Origin: Pseudomonadales bacterium
GTDB lineage: Bacteria; Pseudomonadota; Gammaproteobacteria; Pseudomonadales; Azotimanducaceae
Assembly (NCBI GenBank): GCA_028285415.1
Contig: JANQPF010000008.1
Location: 169,878 to 233,877, forward strand
DNA: 64,000 nt
Reading direction: 5' to 3'
Shown here: positions 1 through 9,459 of the stretch, one piece after another
Numbering within the stretch: position 1 is the stretch's first letter
Layout: each line of letters opens with the position of its first letter
Notes under the pieces: model-generated
The model's input: only the letters and a program-made list of their open reading frames with translations
The model's database searches: none
Told to the model about the DNA's origin: nothing
Made by a program: the position numbers and the translations under genes

Positions 1-57
1 GTCCTCGAGCGCAACGCGCGTCAGCCGACGAGACCCGGACCCTGGCGTTTCGACTGA
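1..57 (+). CDS. aat: Leucyl/phenylalanyl-tRNA--protein transferase, C-terminal end (partial)
   Basis: An open frame enters from the left edge and ends at TGA 55-57, giving a tail that ends RPGPWRFD. The next gene, 20 bp downstream, is bpt. In many gammaproteobacteria aat directly precedes bpt (ate), and both enzymes add amino acids to protein N-termini for the N-end rule pathway, whose adaptor ClpS and unfoldase ClpA are also encoded here. Only 18 codons are visible, so the call rests mainly on context. Confidence 0.55.
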   Translation, partial: VLERNARQPTRPGPWRFD

Positions 58-77
58 CTTATCGTTAGTCTCGGGGG

Positions 78-800
78 ATGCGTGATTCGAACTCTGAGAA
101 TCAAGGTCAGGTGCAGTTTTTCCTGACACCAAAGCACCCCTGCTCCTATCTCAACCGCAACAACGCCCAGACGCTGTTTTTCGATCCACGCAGGATCATT
201 ACCACCTCAATGTACCAGGCGCTGACCGACCAGGGGTTCCGGCGCAGCGGCAGTCACCTCTACCGCCCCCACTGCGGCAGCTGCCAGGCCTGCATACCCA
301 CCCGCGTGCCGGTCTCGCGGTTCCAGCCGAACCGCAGCCAGCGGCGGGCGCTCAGCCGCAACACCGATCTCGAAGTGAGGATTGAAGAGGCCACGTTCAG
401 CCGCAGGCACTATCACCTCTACGAGCGCTACATCAGCCTGCGCCACGCCGACGGTGACATGTACCCTGCCAGCGAGGACCAGTATCGGTCTTTCCTGCTG
501 AGCCCCTGGTCGAACAGCGTATTCGTCTCGGTTTATGACGGTGAGCGGCTGTTGAGCGTGGCCGTCACCGACAAACAGCCGCAGGGGCTGTCCGCCATCT
601 ACACCTTCTTTGAGCCAAACGAGGCCCAGCGCAGTCTCGGAACCTTGAGCATCCTCAAGCAGATTGAGCTCTGCCGTGAGTGGGAATTGCCCTACCTGTA
701 TCTGGGTTACTGGATCAAAGACTGCGACAAGATGAGCTACAAGACCCAGTACCGGCCGACCGAGCTTTTCGTCAACAACAAATGGATCAGCCTGAGCTGA
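78..800 (+). CDS. bpt: Aspartate/glutamate leucyltransferase
   Basis: 240-residue cytosolic aminoacyl-tRNA-protein transferase of the Bpt/ATE family. It moves Leu from Leu-tRNA onto proteins starting with Asp or Glu and so marks them for ClpS/ClpAP. The N-terminal ATE domain shows the conserved PCSYL segment (residues about 21-25) and the Cys cluster HCGSCQACIP (about 70-79); the C-terminal ATE domain contains YLYLGYWIKDC near residues 210-220 and ends with a YKTQYRP stretch typical of the family. Full length. The ATG at 78 follows GGGGG at 73-77 and lies 20 bp after aat, so the two are probably cotranscribed. infA follows in the same direction. Confidence 0.92.
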   Translation: MRDSNSENQGQVQFFLTPKHPCSYLNRNNAQTLFFDPRRIITTSMYQALTDQGFRRSGSHLYRPHCGSCQACIPTRVPVSRFQPNRSQRRALSRNTDLEVRIEEATFSRRHYHLYERYISLRHADGDMYPASEDQYRSFLLSPWSNSVFVSVYDGERLLSVAVTDKQPQGLSAIYTFFEPNEAQRSLGTLSILKQIELCREWELPYLYLGYWIKDCDKMSYKTQYRPTELFVNNKWISLS

Positions 801-828
801 GCGGCACGGTGCTGCGTTTTGCCTTTAG

Positions 829-1092
<264 letters not shown>

Positions 1093-1097
1093 CCGAC

Positions 1098-3365
1098 TCA
1101 GGCCTCGACGGGGTCGAGGATGTCGACGGAAAGCTCATCGTTTTCTACCGAAATCCGCACCGTCCCACCAGACTTAGACAGCTCACCAAACAACAGGTCC
1201 TCAGCCAGCTGCCGCTTGATCTTCTCCTGGATCAGGCGTTGCATCGGACGCGCGCCCATCTTCTCGTCGTAACCCTCACGGGCCAGCCAGTCGAGCGCCT
1301 CGTCGTCCACTTCGAGGGTTACCCGCTTGTCGTCGAGCTGCGCCTGCAGCTCGGTGAGAAACTTGTCCGCAACGGTACGTACAACTTCCAGCGGCAGCTT
1401 GCCGAACTGCACGATGGCGTCGAGGCGGTTGCGGAACTCCGGCGTGAACATGCGCTTCAACACTTCCATACCGTCGGCGGCGTTGTCCTGCTCGACGAAG
1501 CCAATGGATGCGCGATCCATTTCCTGCGCGCCCGCGTTGGTGGTCATGATCAGCACGACGTTGCGGAAATCGGCCTTGCGTCCGTTGTTGTCGGTCAGCG
1601 TGCCGTGGTCCATGACCTGCAGCAGCAGGTTGAACACTTCCGGGTGTGCCTTCTCAATCTCATCGAGAAGCACCACGCTGTGCGGATGTTTCGTTACCGC
1701 TTCGGTCAGGAGCCCGCCCTGGTCGAAGCCGACGTATCCGGGCGGAGCGCCAATGAGCCGCGAGACCGTGTGGCGCTCCATGTACTCGGACATGTCATAG
1801 CGCAGGAGCTCAACGCCCATGATGTTGGCAAGCTGACGGCAGACTTCGGTCTTACCGACGCCGGTGGGTCCGGCAAAGAGGAAGCATCCCGTCGGCTTCT
1901 CACCGGACTTGAGCCCAGCTCGCGACATTTTGATCGAGTTCGCGAGCTGCTCGATGGCCTCGTCCTGGCCGAAGACGACCATTTTCAGCTTCTCGTCCAG
2001 ATCTTTGAGCGCTTCTTTGTCCGAGCTTGTGACCTGCGCAGAGGGTATGCGCGCTATTTTTGCAACAACCTGCTCGACGTCGTTTGCGCCGATGCTCTTT
2101 TTACGGCGGCTGGCCGGCAGCAGCTGCTGGGCCGCACCGGCCTCGTCGATGACGTCGATCGCCTTGTCAGGCATGAACCTGTCGTTGATGTATTTGGCGG
2201 CAAGCTCTGACGCCGTGCGCAGAGCCTTGTCCGTGTAGCGCACGCCGTAATGCTCTTCGAATCGTGTTTTCAGCCCTTTGAGAATCCGGTACGTATCTTC
2301 GGTGTCGGGCTCGATCACGTCGACCTTCTGGAAACGACGCGACAGCGCCCGGTCTTTGTCGAAGATGCCCCGATATTCCTGATAGGTCGTTGAGCCCATG
2401 CACTTGATCTGACCGGAGGTCAGCAACGGTTTGAGGAGGTTGGAGGCGTCCATGACCCCGCCGGAAGCAGCACCCGCACCAATGATCGTGTGCACCTCGT
2501 CGATGAAGAGGATGGAGTTGTCTTTCTTCTTCAGTTCGTTCAAGACAGCTTTGAAGCGCTTCTCGAAATCACCCCGGTACTTGGTACCCGCAAGGAGCGC
2601 GCCCAGGTCGAGAGAGAAAATCTCCGCATCCTCGACCACTTCCGGAACCTGACCGTCGACGATACGTTTGGCAAGGCCTTCCGCAATGGCGGTTTTGCCT
2701 ACGCCGGATTCACCAACGAGGAGCGGGTTGTTCTTGCGCCGTCGACACAGCACCTGGATGACGCGTTCGAGCTCGGCATCACGTCCGACCAGCGGATCGA
2801 TACGGCCGGCTTTTGCCTCTTCGTTCAGATTCGTCGCAAACGACTCGAGCGCGCTTTGACTGCCGGCCTCGCCGCCAGCCTCGTCCTCGGCCTCACCAAT
2901 GCCTTCGCCACCCTCCTCTTCTTCTCCCGGCACCTTGGTAATGCCGTGAGAGATGTAGTTGACGACATCGATGCGGGCGATGTTCTGCTGCTTGAGAAAG
3001 TAAACGGCCTGGCTTTCCTGCTCGCTGAAAATGGCCACCAGCACGTTGGCGCCGGTCACCTCTTTGCGTCCCGACGACTGCACGTGGAATACCGCCCGCT
3101 GGAGCACTCTCTGGAAGCCGAGGGTGGGCTGCGTTTCCCGTTCCGAATCACCCGCAGGGATCAGCGGCGTGGTGGAGTCGATGTACTGTTCCAGGTCCTG
3201 GCGGAGCTTGTCGACGTCCGCACCAATTTTCTTGAGCACGTCGATCGCAATGTCGTTGTCCAGGAGTGCCAGCAACAGATGCTCAACGGTCATGAATTCA
3301 TGCCGTTTGCTCTTGGCAACCCGGAAGGCTTCGTTCAGCGTCGTCTCTAAATCTTTACTCAGCAT
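1098..3365 (-). CDS. clpA: ATP-dependent Clp protease ATP-binding subunit ClpA
   Basis: 755-residue AAA+ unfoldase that feeds substrates to ClpP and takes N-degron cargo from ClpS. Visible in order: an N-terminal Clp repeat domain (about 1-140), an acidic Glu/Gly-rich linker (about 147-170), AAA module 1 with Walker A GESGVGKT and Walker B LFIDEVH, AAA module 2 with Walker A GPTGVGKT and [11 protein letters not shown], and a ClpP-docking loop of the form ASIGFVEQ. The length matches E. coli ClpA (758). clpS starts 22 bp upstream on the same strand, so clpS-clpA is an operon. Confidence 0.97.
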   Translation of the reverse strand: MLSKDLETTLNEAFRVAKSKRHEFMTVEHLLLALLDNDIAIDVLKKIGADVDKLRQDLEQYIDSTTPLIPAGDSERETQPTLGFQRVLQRAVFHVQSSGRKEVTGANVLVAIFSEQESQAVYFLKQQNIARIDVVNYISHGITKVPGEEEEGGEGIGEAEDEAGGEAGSQSALESFATNLNEEAKAGRIDPLVGRDAELERVIQVLCRRRKNNPLLVGESGVGKTAIAEGLAKRIVDGQVPEVVEDAEIFSLDLGALLAGTKYRGDFEKRFKAVLNELKKKDNSILFIDEVHTIIGAGAASGGVMDASNLLKPLLTSGQIKCMGSTTYQEYRGIFDKDRALSRRFQKVDVIEPDTEDTYRILKGLKTRFEEHYGVRYTDKALRTASELAAKYINDRFMPDKAIDVIDEAGAAQQLLPASRRKKSIGANDVEQVVAKIARIPSAQVTSSDKEALKDLDEKLKMVVFGQDEAIEQLANSIKMSRAGLKSGEKPTGCFLFAGPTGVGKTEVCRQLANIMGVELLRYDMSEYMERHTVSRLIGAPPGYVGFDQGGLLTEAVTKHPHSVVLLDEIEKAHPEVFNLLLQVMDHGTLTDNNGRKADFRNVVLIMTTNAGAQEMDRASIGFVEQDNAADGMEVLKRMFTPEFRNRLDAIVQFGKLPLEVVRTVADKFLTELQAQLDDKRVTLEVDDEALDWLAREGYDEKMGARPMQRLIQEKIKRQLAEDLLFGELSKSGGTVRISVENDELSVDILDPVEA

Positions 3366-3386
3366 GTACTTTGCATCACCTCGACG

Positions 3387-3752
3387 TTAGTCCGTCATTT
3401 CTACCGTAGACATCAGCGGATGGTTGTTTTCCTGAGCGTAGAGGTTGACCTGCTCGGATTTCGTTTCCGCGATGTCGCGCGGAAAAATGCCGACAGTGGC
3501 CGCACCCTCGGTGTGGACCGTAAGCATGATCTGAGTGGCCTTTTCTCTATTCATCGAAAAAAACTTCTCGAGTATGTGAACCACAAACTCCATTGGCGTG
3601 TAGTCGTCGTTCAGGAGCACGACTTTGTACATCGGTGGACGTTTGAGTTCAGGTTTAGCGGTCGCGGTAGCCAGGCCACCTTCACGTTCCTGGTCGGTGC
3701 CACCGCCTTCGTCATCTCCCTGCCACCGGGGGCCGGGTAGTCGCTCTGTCAT
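3387..3752 (-). CDS. clpS: ATP-dependent Clp protease adaptor ClpS
   Basis: 121-residue adaptor that recognises N-terminal Leu, Phe, Tyr and Trp residues and delivers the protein to ClpA. The folded core runs from [19 protein letters not shown] to the C-terminal [13 protein letters not shown], with the NDD and HTEG signatures that form the N-degron pocket and ClpA contact. The start is set at the ATG at 3752 (MTERLPG); an open frame upstream to 3923 encodes nothing like the family. Together with bpt and aat nearby, the Leu-adding enzymes and their reader are clustered. Confidence 0.95.
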   Translation of the reverse strand: MTERLPGPRWQGDDEGGGTDQEREGGLATATAKPELKRPPMYKVVLLNDDYTPMEFVVHILEKFFSMNREKATQIMLTVHTEGAATVGIFPRDIAETKSEQVNLYAQENNHPLMSTVEMTD

Positions 3753-4180
3753 CTTAAGAGTAGTCCATACTTCAGCAATATCGTTTCCGCGGCATCGCTG
3801 GGACACGGGTGTTGGACCGATGATACCCGCATTGGTGCCGCGATGTCTGCAAGCGGCACAATGTGCCCGATTCCTGTCTAACAGTGGGGGCTTAAAGACC
3901 GAATTCAAGTACTCAAGGAGCATGCAGCACCTTTAGCTAGACCCTTGACTCCACAAACAATTTTGACCAAAGTCGGCACAGGGGGTGAGACTTCAGGCAC
4001 AGTTCAGTCTTCCGGCAGGACGGCAATTGGGGATCGACCAGGCATAACGGACGTATCGATCCGGTGCACGTTGGTCGAAGCCAACCTGGCGATTGAGCAG
4101 GTGCCCATCACATTCCCTTACGTTACAGGCAGTAAACAGCCTACGCGATGATGACGTAACTGCTTGGGAGGGCAGTCGCA
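3753..4180. promoter_or_regulatory. Divergent clpS / cspD intergenic region
   Basis: 428 bp without a convincing gene. It must hold the promoters of clpS-clpA (leftward) and cspD (rightward). A strong ribosome-binding site GGGAGGG lies at 4166-4172, 8 nt before the cspD ATG. The distance leaves room for a long cspD 5' leader, as is common for cold-shock genes, but no promoter stands out clearly. The short open frames in this stretch look like chance. Confidence 0.5.
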
Positions 4181-4498
4181 ATGGCTAACGGTAAGGTAAA
4201 ATGGTTCAACAACGCCAAGGGGTACGGATTTATCCTGCCCGAGGGGGGCGGTGAGGACCTGTTTGTGCATTACTCCGCCATCCAGATGGATGGCTACAAG
4301 ACACTCAAAGCCGGGCAGGATGTCCAGTTCGAGATTGTCGAAGGGCCGAAAGGCCTGCACGCTGTGAACATTCAGGACATCGGGGCCGGTGAGGAGGATA
4401 CCTCCGGCGCGCTCGGCGTATCCGTGGATCTCGACGGCGTCAGCGACGATGGTTCAGACTTGGACGATTCGGCAGCGCCCGACGCTTCCTCCGCCTGA
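4181..4498 (+). CDS. cspD: Cold-shock domain protein, CspD-like
   Basis: 105 residues. Residues 1-68 form a complete cold-shock domain with RNP1 (KGYGFI) and RNP2 (DLFVHYS), which bind single-stranded nucleic acid. Its position divergent from clpS-clpA is that of E. coli cspD, whose product inhibits replication in stationary phase; this context rather than the sequence alone gives the name. After the domain there is an acidic tail of about 35 residues rich in Asp, Ser and Gly, longer and more acidic than usual. A strong Shine-Dalgarno sequence supports the start. Confidence 0.85.
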   Translation: MANGKVKWFNNAKGYGFILPEGGGEDLFVHYSAIQMDGYKTLKAGQDVQFEIVEGPKGLHAVNIQDIGAGEEDTSGALGVSVDLDGVSDDGSDLDDSAAPDASSA

Positions 4499-4502
4499 TT
4501 GA

Positions 4503-4521
4503 GCTTGCGGCGCCTGCAAGC
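4503..4521. terminator. Hairpin between convergent cspD and moaE
   Basis: GCTTGC at 4503-4508 pairs with GCAAGC at 4516-4521 around a GC-rich centre. It lies just after the cspD stop and before the end of moaE. There is no T-run on either side, so it would be a weak or factor-dependent terminator at best. Confidence 0.3.
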
Positions 4522-4559
4522 GTCGTGGAGTCCTTGTGCACGCTTTCGATTTTGAGCCG

Positions 4560-5054
4560 TCAATCCTGGTTGCCGGCCGTTTCGTCGCGCCACTGCTGCG
4601 CGCGCTGATGATCCGTGGCCGTCGATTGTACCCAGTGCTGACCTTCTGCTGTCCGCTCCTGCTTCCAGAAAACGGCGTCCGTTTTCAAATAGTCCATGAC
4701 AAACTCTGCGGCGGCGAACGCCGCTTCGCGGTGCGCTGAAGCCACCGCAACCAGCACTATCTGCTCGGCGGGCGTCATCGTGCCGACGCGATGGATAACC
4801 TGAACTTCGAGCAGCGGCCAGCGGGCCTCCGCCTGATCGAGAATCCGTTCGATGCTGCTTTCGGTCATACCGGGATAGTGTTCGAGCGTCAGCGTGCTCA
4901 CGGAGCTTGCGTCACCCGTGCCTTCATTCAGATCGCGAACGAGTCCGACAAACGTGACGACGGCACCCGCAGCAGCACCATGTCGATCGCGCAGCGCCTG
5001 GTACGTTACCGCGACATCGAAATCCGCTTCTTCCACGAGAATATGGCGTTGCAC
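4560..5054 (-). CDS. moaE: Molybdopterin synthase catalytic subunit MoaE
   Basis: 164-residue large subunit of molybdopterin synthase. It uses the thiocarboxylated C-terminus of MoaD to convert cyclic pyranopterin monophosphate to molybdopterin in the cytosol. Family landmarks are VVTFVGLVRD near residues 33-42, LEHYPGMTE, IHRVGTM and the C-terminal FWKQE motif with its catalytic Lys. It is last in a moaC-moaD-moaE operon, 36 bp after moaD. The last ~20 residues are polar and poorly conserved. Confidence 0.93.
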   Translation of the reverse strand: MQRHILVEEADFDVAVTYQALRDRHGAAAGAVVTFVGLVRDLNEGTGDASSVSTLTLEHYPGMTESSIERILDQAEARWPLLEVQVIHRVGTMTPAEQIVLVAVASAHREAAFAAAEFVMDYLKTDAVFWKQERTAEGQHWVQSTATDHQRAQQWRDETAGNQD

Positions 5055-5090
5055 TGTTGCTTACCTGCTGATTGTTCGAGACTAACCCGT

Positions 5091-5342
5091 TCAGCCACCT
5101 GTTACGGGCGGCAGAAACGCCACCTCGTCGCCCGCTCTGAGCGGCTGGTTTAGATCGTCGACCAAATCCTGGTTGACCGCGATGCGCACGTTTTCCTGCT
5201 CGATGGCAGACATGCCCGCGCCGAGCTCCGCACGCAGCACCTCGAGCAGATCCGCAACGCTGCCGGCGGCCAGCTCGAGTTCCTCACGACCGAGATCTTC
5301 GCGCAGCGACGCAAAAAACCTCACGGTCACCGCCGCCGTCAC
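5091..5342 (-). CDS. moaD: Molybdopterin synthase sulfur carrier subunit MoaD
   Basis: 83-residue ubiquitin-like protein ending in the Gly-Gly tail that is thiocarboxylated to carry sulfur. The start is a GTG at 5342 that overlaps the moaC stop in the sequence GTGA, a sign of translational coupling. The body shows the beta-grasp pattern [12 protein letters not shown] and the conserved FLPPVTGG end. It acts as a heterotetramer with MoaE, encoded next. Confidence 0.93.
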   Translation of the reverse strand: MTAAVTVRFFASLREDLGREELELAAGSVADLLEVLRAELGAGMSAIEQENVRIAVNQDLVDDLNQPLRAGDEVAFLPPVTGG

Positions 5343-5833
5343 GAAGACGCTCCTCGCTGCCAGTCACCGCTCTTGCCGCCGCTTTTGGTCACGAGGCCAA
5401 GACCGTCGACGGTCATGCCTTTATCGATCGCCTTACACATGTCGTAGATCGTGAGGGCCGCAACGCTGGCAGCCGTCAACGCTTCCATCTCGACGCCCGT
5501 CTGCCCGGTGACGCGGCACTCTGCCTCGATCCGCAGGCTCTGTGCATCAACCGGTGTAAACGAAATCTCCACTTTGCTGAGCGGCAGCGGATGGCAGAGC
5601 GGAATCAGATCGGCGCAGCGCTTGGCGGCCTGAATCCCGGCAACCCGGGCAATAGCCAGCACTTCCCCTTTCGCCACGGCGTTGTCCTCGATGGCTTGGA
5701 GCGTTGCCGCCTGCATGTGCACCGTCGCTTCCGCCACGGCGCGTCGCGCGGTCACTTCTTTTGCCGACACATCTACCATGTTGGCCTCGCCGGCCGCGTT
5801 CACATGGCTGAGTCTGGAATTGCTGTCACTCAT
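5339..5833 (-). CDS. moaC: Cyclic pyranopterin monophosphate synthase MoaC
   Basis: 164 residues, full length. MoaC converts the cyclised GTP intermediate made by MoaA into cyclic pyranopterin monophosphate. Conserved features are the N-terminal LSHVN, the active-site stretch [15 protein letters not shown], the [24 protein letters not shown] motif region (about 111-134), and a Lys-rich end. It heads the moaCDE operon and is divergent from mnmA. moaA is not in this window, so the first step of the pathway must be encoded elsewhere. Confidence 0.95.
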   Translation of the reverse strand: MSDSNSRLSHVNAAGEANMVDVSAKEVTARRAVAEATVHMQAATLQAIEDNAVAKGEVLAIARVAGIQAAKRCADLIPLCHPLPLSKVEISFTPVDAQSLRIEAECRVTGQTGVEMEALTAASVAALTIYDMCKAIDKGMTVDGLGLVTKSGGKSGDWQRGASS

Positions 5834-5858
5834 CGTCGATCCGATTGATTGCGATCCG

Positions 5859-5874
5859 TTACCCCCGGGGGTAA
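5859..5874. promoter_or_regulatory. Perfect 16-bp palindrome between moaC and mnmA
   Basis: TTACCCCCGGGGGTAA is a perfect inverted repeat in the 116-bp divergent region, 25 bp from the moaC start and 75 bp from mnmA. Its place suggests an operator for the moa operon, mnmA, or both. The cognate protein is unknown to me, and GC-rich palindromes of this size can occur by chance. Confidence 0.35.
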
Positions 5875-5949
5875 AGCGGCATTATGCCTGAAGCCGCTGC
5901 CGTTGAGGTGGTATCATTGCGCGCCTGACAGCGTTGACCCATTCCATCC

Positions 5950-7074
5950 ATGAGCTCAATTTCGACTAACCCGGCCGGCTCCGGCGCGCGCGTCATCGTA
6001 GGGATGTCCGGCGGCGTGGATTCGAGCGTCGCCGCGGCGCTCCTCAAGCGCGAGGGGTATGCGGTCGAGGGACTGTTCATGAAGAACTGGGAAGACGACG
6101 ACGGCACGGAATACTGCACCGCACTCGAAGACCTCGCCGACGCCCGGCGCGTCTGTGAAGCGCTGGGGATTCCGCTGCACCTGGCAAACTTCGCCGCGGA
6201 ATACTGGGACAACGTCTTCGAAGACTTCCTGACCGAATACCGCGCCTCGCGTACGCCCAATCCGGACGTCCTGTGCAACCGGGAAATCAAGTTCAAGCAG
6301 TTTGTCGCCTACGCAGAGCGCCTGGGCGCCGAGTTCATTGCGACAGGTCACTACGCCCGCAGCAGTACGGACGCAGAGGGCTACCACGTGCTGAAAGGGT
6401 TGGACGACAACAAGGACCAGACCTATTTTCTCCAGGCTGTGCCCGCAGCGCAGCTGTCGAAATGCCTGTTTCCGCTTGGCAACTGGCAGAAAGCGGACGT
6501 CCGCGCCGAGGCCGAGGCTCTGGGTTTGCACAACCACGCGCGCAAGGACAGCACCGGTATCTGCTTCATCGGTGAACGCCGCTTCCGCGACTTTCTGGCG
6601 CGCTACATCAAAGACGAGCCCGGCCCCATGGTCGATCAAGAAGGCCGCCGCCTCGGCACCCATCGCGGCCTGCATCACTACACCATCGGTCAGCGTCAGG
6701 GTCTCGAACTCGGCGGTCTGCGCGGCCGGGCGGAGCAGCCGTGGTACGTGCTGAACAAACGCCCCGCCGACAACACGCTGATCGTGACGCAGGACGAGAC
6801 ACAGCTCTTGAGCTGCTGGCTGCGGGCAGACGAGCCCAACTGGCTGCGGGAGGTCACCCTGCCCCTGAGCTGCCACGCCAAGATCCGCTACCGTCAGAAA
6901 GATCAGGCCTGCACGGTCAGCGCAGCGGCTGACGGTCGCCTGCTGGTCCGGTTTGACGTCCCGCAACGCGCCATCACCGAGGGTCAGTACGTTGCCTTTT
7001 ATTCCGGCGACGAGATGCTGGGTGGCGGACGCATCCAACAAACAGAACTTTCCTTGCAACAGAACCCGACATGA
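5950..7074 (+). CDS. mnmA: tRNA-specific 2-thiouridylase MnmA
   Basis: 374-residue enzyme that thiolates U34 in tRNA-Lys, -Glu and -Gln. The ATP-binding PP-loop is GMSGGVDSS (residues about 18-26). The two catalytic cysteines lie in NPDVLCNREIKF (about residue 113) and STGICFIGE (about residue 208). Length and order match E. coli MnmA. Its TGA overlaps the purB ATG (ATGA at 7071-7074). In E. coli hflD lies between mnmA and purB; here it is absent. Confidence 0.96.
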   Translation: MSSISTNPAGSGARVIVGMSGGVDSSVAAALLKREGYAVEGLFMKNWEDDDGTEYCTALEDLADARRVCEALGIPLHLANFAAEYWDNVFEDFLTEYRASRTPNPDVLCNREIKFKQFVAYAERLGAEFIATGHYARSSTDAEGYHVLKGLDDNKDQTYFLQAVPAAQLSKCLFPLGNWQKADVRAEAEALGLHNHARKDSTGICFIGERRFRDFLARYIKDEPGPMVDQEGRRLGTHRGLHHYTIGQRQGLELGGLRGRAEQPWYVLNKRPADNTLIVTQDETQLLSCWLRADEPNWLREVTLPLSCHAKIRYRQKDQACTVSAAADGRLLVRFDVPQRAITEGQYVAFYSGDEMLGGGRIQQTELSLQQNPT

Positions 7075-8465
7075 CTACAGATACGTCCCTGAATGCGATC
7101 AGCGCAACCGACGGCCGGTACGCGGCGCGGACCGCAGACCTTGCCCCGCTCACGAGCGAGTTTGGCCTCATGCGCTTTCGCGTCCAGGTGGAGTGCGAGT
7201 GGCTGATTTTTCTCAGCGCCGCGAACGACGTTGCGGAGTTTGCGCCGCTGGACGAAGCCGCCCGCGACGGTGTACGCGACCTCTATCGAAAATTCGACAA
7301 CGCCAGCGCCACTGCCATCAAGCAGTTCGAGGCAACGACCAACCATGACGTCAAGGCCGTAGAGTACTTTGTCAAAGCCGGCCTCAGAGAGCTGGGGCTT
7401 GGCGCTGCGCTCGAGTGGGTACACTTCGCGTGCACCTCCGAGGACATCAACAACACCGCCTACGGGCTGATGGTCAAGGCGGCGCGCGACGAAGTCCTGA
7501 TTCCACGGATGAACGAATTGATCGAAGCGTTGGACGCGCTTGCCCGGGAGCATGCTGAGCTTGGCATGCTCTCACGTACGCACGGGCAGACCGCCTCCCC
7601 CACCACCCTCGGCAAGGAGCTGAAGAACGTAACGGCAAGGCTCTCGCGGCAGCGCGCTCAGCTCGAACGTGCAGAGATTCTTGGTAAGTTCAACGGCGCG
7701 GTCGGCAACTTCAACGCGCACCTGAGCGCCTATCCGGACGCCGACTGGCCCGCGCTGTCAGCGGATTTTGTGACGGCACTGGGTCTCACGAACAATCCCT
7801 GGACCACCCAGATTGAGCCTCACGACTACCTGGCAGAAATCTTCCACTGCTTGATGCGTTTCAATCAAATTCTGCTCGATTTCGATCGAGACATGTGGAG
7901 TTACATTTCGATCGACTACTTCAAGCAACGAAAGGTTGAAGGTGAAACCGGGTCTTCGACCATGCCGCACAAGATCAATCCGATCGACTTCGAAAACTCC
8001 GAGGGTAACCTCGGCATTGCGAACGCCCTGCTCGAGCACATGGCCGCCAAGCTGCCCGTTTCGAGGTGGCAGCGGGACCTGTCCGATTCGACGGTGCTGC
8101 GCAACATTGGCACGGCGCTGGCGCACTGCGACATCGCCTATCAGGCAACGTTGAAGGGCTTGTCGAGACTCGACGTCAACGTCGAGACGATCCATGCTGA
8201 CCTCGAAGCCAGTTGGGAAGTTCTTGCAGAGCCGGTGCAGACCGTGATGCGTAAGTACCAGATGGACGAACCTTATGAACGCCTGAAGGCGGCAACGCGC
8301 GGTGCGCAGCTGAACGCGGAGCTGTTTCAGACCATGCTCGCCGATCTCAACCTCCCAGCCGAAGCCGAAACCGAGCTGCGCGGCCTGACGCCAGCCGGTT
8401 ACGTTGGCGCTGCTGCAGAGCTTGCACAGAGACCGCTGGACGACAAACCGCTGGACGACAAATAG
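7071..8465 (+). CDS. purB: Adenylosuccinate lyase
   Basis: 464-residue lyase of the fumarase/argininosuccinase superfamily. It releases fumarate from SAICAR and from adenylosuccinate, steps of purine synthesis. The family signature GSSTMPHKINP and the catalytic His in SRTHGQTASPTT are present, and the length matches the 456-residue E. coli enzyme. The C-terminus ends PLDDKPLDDK, the product of a tandem 15-bp duplication at the gene end. The start overlaps mnmA (ATGA) and the stop overlaps the next start (TAGTG), so the three are translationally linked. Confidence 0.96.
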   Translation: MTTDTSLNAISATDGRYAARTADLAPLTSEFGLMRFRVQVECEWLIFLSAANDVAEFAPLDEAARDGVRDLYRKFDNASATAIKQFEATTNHDVKAVEYFVKAGLRELGLGAALEWVHFACTSEDINNTAYGLMVKAARDEVLIPRMNELIEALDALAREHAELGMLSRTHGQTASPTTLGKELKNVTARLSRQRAQLERAEILGKFNGAVGNFNAHLSAYPDADWPALSADFVTALGLTNNPWTTQIEPHDYLAEIFHCLMRFNQILLDFDRDMWSYISIDYFKQRKVEGETGSSTMPHKINPIDFENSEGNLGIANALLEHMAAKLPVSRWQRDLSDSTVLRNIGTALAHCDIAYQATLKGLSRLDVNVETIHADLEASWEVLAEPVQTVMRKYQMDEPYERLKAATRGAQLNAELFQTMLADLNLPAEAETELRGLTPAGYVGAAAELAQRPLDDKPLDDK

Positions 8466-9457
8466 TGGCAGTTCCGGTTCACGTCATCGAAGCCAGCTGG
8501 GCAGAGCACCGTGACACGCTCCGTCAGATACGCGAAGTCGTATTCATTGAGGAACAGGAGGTCCCGCGGGATCTCGAGTGGGACGGCGCTGACGAGGACA
8601 GCATTCATTTCCTGGCGGTCAACGAGCTCGGCCAATACATCGGCTGCGCCCGCCTTCTACCGAGCGGTCAGATCGGACGCATGGCGGTGCTCGATGCCCA
8701 TCGCGGTACCGGCATCGGCGCGCTACTGCTGGAGGCTGCGGTTGAAGCTGGCAAAGCGCGTGGCTTCGACCGCCTTTATCTCCACGCCCAGCAGTATGCT
8801 GAGGCGTTCTACCGCAAAGGCGGCTTCCTGCCGTTCGGCGATCCGTTCAAGGAGGCCGGCATCGATCACATTGCCATGGAGATGAAGCTGCCGCTCGCCT
8901 TCAGCGGCAAGGCGGGGCCGGCAGACGCGAAACCCGCCGTGCGCGAACAACCCGTACGCCCTGCGCTCGAGCATGACGAATCCCGCGCTTTCCAGTTTGA
9001 TGGGCTCGACGCATCCGCGGCTGCGCTCAAAGAGGTCATCGCAAGCGCCAGTCGCCGCCTGGTGATCCTGAATCCGTATCTCGACCACGAGCTCTTCGAC
9101 CGCAGCGACGTTGCCGAGGCCATATCCGCGCTCGCCCGCAGCGCACCCCGGGTTGATATCAGCATCATCATTTTCGACAGCAAGCTCATCGTCGACCGCG
9201 GTCATAAGATCGTCGAGCTGGCACGACGCCTGGATGAGAAGATCAAAATAAAAATTCTCGACGAGCCGGCAAACGCGGAGACGTCCACATTCGCCTGCGC
9301 CGATCTCGACGGTTACTGGCTCATGCCGAGCTATGAAAAGTATGCCGGCGTTGCCGATCTCGCCAATCCGGTCACCAACAAGCGCCTGTCCGAAGTCTTC
9401 GCCACCGCATGGGAGAAATGCCGCGACGATATCGAGCTCAGAACGCTGCGTCTGTAG
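8465..9457 (+). CDS. GNAT N-acetyltransferase fused to a DUF7931-type domain
   Basis: 330 residues in two parts. Residues 1-145 form an ElaA-like GNAT acetyltransferase, with the acetyl-CoA loop RGTGIGALLLEAA near residues 80-92 and the family motif FYRKGGF. Residues about 175-330 form a second domain beginning FQFDGLDASAAALKEVI that resembles DUF7931, a domain of unknown function related to phospholipase-D-like folds; I see no HxK motif. GTG start, overlapping the purB stop by one base. The acceptor substrate is unknown. Converges on thrH with a 2-bp gap. Confidence 0.75.
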   Translation: MAVPVHVIEASWAEHRDTLRQIREVVFIEEQEVPRDLEWDGADEDSIHFLAVNELGQYIGCARLLPSGQIGRMAVLDAHRGTGIGALLLEAAVEAGKARGFDRLYLHAQQYAEAFYRKGGFLPFGDPFKEAGIDHIAMEMKLPLAFSGKAGPADAKPAVREQPVRPALEHDESRAFQFDGLDASAAALKEVIASASRRLVILNPYLDHELFDRSDVAEAISALARSAPRVDISIIIFDSKLIVDRGHKIVELARRLDEKIKIKILDEPANAETSTFACADLDGYWLMPSYEKYAGVADLANPVTNKRLSEVFATAWEKCRDDIELRTLRL

Positions 9458-9459
9458 CG

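Noticed and set aside
2490..3350. 286-codon open frame antisense to clpA
   Set aside because: Shadow of clpA codon bias; no recognisable protein features.
5956..7059. 367-codon open frame antisense to mnmA
   Set aside because: Shadow of mnmA; no start signal or motif.
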